In this document: in pieces, positions 13,620-14,214 of the stretch
How positions within the stretch are numbered: the stretch's first letter is position 1
Layout of the letters: the number at the start of each line of letters is the position of its first letter
From: DATARH01 sp050246595
GTDB taxonomy: Bacteria > Pseudomonadota > Alphaproteobacteria > ATCC43930 > CGMCC-115725
Assembly: GCA_050246595.1 (NCBI GenBank)
Contig: JBFWVT010000105.1
Span: forward strand, 1-14,214
Reading direction: 5' to 3'
Length of the DNA: 14,214 nucleotides
Program-made: the position numbers and the translations under genes
The notes under the pieces: generated by a model
What the model was told of the DNA's origin: nothing
What the model saw: the letters and a program-made list of their open reading frames with translations, nothing else
The model's database searches: none

Positions 13620-14047
13620 TGCTTCGCGCCTGGCTTTCTCGCAGATCGTGCCCGACGAGCGCGCAGAGAGCGCCGCCGCCTTTCTGAGGGCCACCGTGGC
13701 CTACTATCCCAGCCTCGGCATCACCGTGGCCCGCGTCATGACCGACAACGGCCCGTGCTATAAGCTTTCGCGTTTCGCGACGCCTGCCGCGACTCGGCCT
13801 CCAGCACATCAGAACCAAGCCCTGCACGCTGCAAGCCAACGGTAAAGCTGAGCGCTTCATCCAGACCGCCTTGCGCGAATGGGCCTATGCAGGCCTGTTC
13901 GACCTCCGAACACCGACGCAACGCACTGCCCGTCTGACGGCATCGCGACAACCGGCACCGACCCCCTGGTAGCTTGGATGCCAAACCACCAATCGGCCGC
14001 CTCGGCTTACCCAAGGATAACTTGTTGAGGCTCTGCGTCTTTAATCA

Positions 14048-14089
14048 AGAGCAGGGTTCATGGATCAGATGACCCATGAACCCTGCTCT
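14048..14089. repeat. perfect 16-bp inverted repeat between IS481 and IS630 remnants
   Basis: AGAGCAGGGTTCATGG (14048-14063) and CCATGAACCCTGCTCT (14074-14089) are perfect complements around a 10-base centre. No U-tract follows. The right arm ends inside the sequence CTAG (14088-14091), where the IS630-type end begins. It could be a bidirectional terminator-like hairpin, a miniature element, or the insertion target of the IS630 element. Confidence 0.75.
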
Positions 14090-14090
14090 A

Positions 14091-14214
14091 GAGCGTGATC
14101 GTTTCAGGTTGAAGCGTAGCCGGCATTGGCGAGGTAGTTTGCGCATTCCTGTGCGGAGAAATGATCGAGCAAGGAGCCGATCTGGCGCCACGTGTCCTCG
14201 GTGGTGCGCGGATC
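14091..14214 (-). mobile_element. IS630-family insertion sequence, one end (runs off the window)
   Basis: The element end probably starts at GAGCGTGATCG just after the TA of CTAG (14089-14090), since IS630 elements insert at TA. The remaining sequence encodes the C-terminus of its transposase on the minus strand. Only one end is visible, so the target duplication cannot be checked. Confidence 0.55.
14104..14214 (-). CDS. IS630-family transposase, C-terminal 36 residues
   Basis: Read from the window edge on the minus strand, the sequence is DPRTTEDTWRQIGSLLDHFS followed by AQECANYLANAGYAST and TGA (plus-strand 14104-14106). The pattern W..IG.L...F...EC.NY...AGY is the typical end of IS630-family transposases. 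The DDE catalytic core lies outside the window, so whether the gene is complete cannot be judged. The visible part has no frameshift, unlike the neighbouring IS481 gene, so it may be the youngest element in this cluster. Confidence 0.75.
   Translation of the reverse strand, partial: DPRTTEDTWRQIGSLLDHFSAQECANYLANAGYAST

Larger units (their letters stand above)
12987..14043 (+). mobile_element. IS481-family insertion sequence, degenerate
   Basis: The left end TGTGATCTTGCAACAGGTTG (12987-13006) resembles the IS481 terminal repeat as I recall it (TGTGAAGATTCAATAGGTTG). The roughly 1.05-kb span, with a single transposase gene reading rightwards to the very end, fits the family. The expected right terminal repeat should overlap the end of the transposase gene; here AACTTGTTG near 14020 is preserved but the last bases are not. 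The left end interrupts the IS5 remnant, so this element probably inserted later. It cannot be functional, because its transposase gene is multiply broken. Confidence 0.7.
13067..14043 (+). pseudogene. IS481-family transposase, multiply frameshifted
   Basis: GGAGG (13057-13061) precedes ATG 13067, which starts MAVHKKAPLTLAGREIMVGR. The rest of the family sequence is present but scattered over three frames: LGVCVKTVT, KWLARFRAQGARR, VGVSPATVRRV, NKLSALKPAAPVVRFERQHP, GEMIHLDIKKLGRFDRIG, RLAFSQIVPDERAESAAAF, YYPSLGITVARVMTDNGPCY, FRDACRD, LGLQHIRTKP, NGKAERFIQTALREWAYA, ACSTSEHRRNALPV and GSLDAKPPIGRLGLPKDNLL. The three catalytic acidic residues survive: D at 13483, D at 13744, and E at 13850 in a different frame. 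Damage includes a 14-bp tandem duplication (13179-13206), a palindromic insertion near 13593-13619, at least five frame changes and a stop codon (TGA, 13935-13937) where Trp is expected. Confidence 0.85.

Noticed and set aside
12988..13845. A single 285-codon transposase ORF
   Set aside because: Only the part from about 13350 on matches IS481 transposases in this frame; the N- and C-terminal parts of the real protein lie in other frames, so this is a pseudogene and not a working gene.
1..14214. CRISPR arrays, tRNA or rRNA genes, phage genes, origins of replication
   Set aside because: I looked for regularly spaced repeats, clover-leaf arms, ribosomal signatures and phage structural motifs on both strands and saw none.

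Overview
The window is GC-rich DNA, with codons ending mostly in G or C, and its gene families fit a proteobacterium. An alphaproteobacterium is my best guess. No rRNA, tRNA, CRISPR array or phage genes were seen.

Layout. (1) 1-659: the 3' part of a CobW/G3E-family GTPase gene, cut by the window edge and carrying one apparent frameshift. (2) 833-2868: an amidohydrolase_2-family metal-dependent hydrolase, then a class I SAM-dependent methyltransferase, with a strong inverted repeat between them. (3) 2878-3140, minus strand: a decayed DUF411 (metal-binding) gene readable only across several frames. (4) 3348-10723: the centre of interest, a tightly packed seven-gene plus-strand operon. It holds three different LctP/L-lactate-permease-family transporters of 549, 553 and 550 aa. 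Each is followed directly by a gene for a tiny protein with two predicted membrane segments (73, 72 and 58 aa). A gamma-glutamyltransferase-family Ntn hydrolase sits between module 1 and module 2. (5) 10952-11440: a short YetF/DUF421 membrane protein. (6) 11717-12712: a glutathionyl-hydroquinone reductase (YqjG type), followed by a truncated WrbA-like quinone reductase start. (7) About 12820-14214: a graveyard of insertion sequences. It contains an IS5-type remnant interrupted by a heavily frameshifted IS481-family element, a perfect 16-bp inverted repeat, and the 3' end of an IS630-family transposase that leaves the window.

How the genes may work together. The permease family moves small monocarboxylates such as lactate and glycolate. 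The hydrolase keeps the Thr nucleophile of the gamma-glutamyltransferase fold but lacks the Arg in the DFRE motif that holds the gamma-glutamyl substrate. This points to the YwrD/HpxW side of the family, where HpxW is an oxamate amidohydrolase. My inference is that the operon imports and hydrolyses amidated or related short carboxylic acids. The small membrane proteins would be permease partners, by analogy with YjcH-ActP and DUF3311-MctP. The repeated permease plus two-TM-protein module is the best candidate for an undescribed system here. The substrate cannot be read from sequence.

Genome decay (GTPase, DUF411, WrbA, IS481, IS5) is concentrated on both sides of the intact operon.
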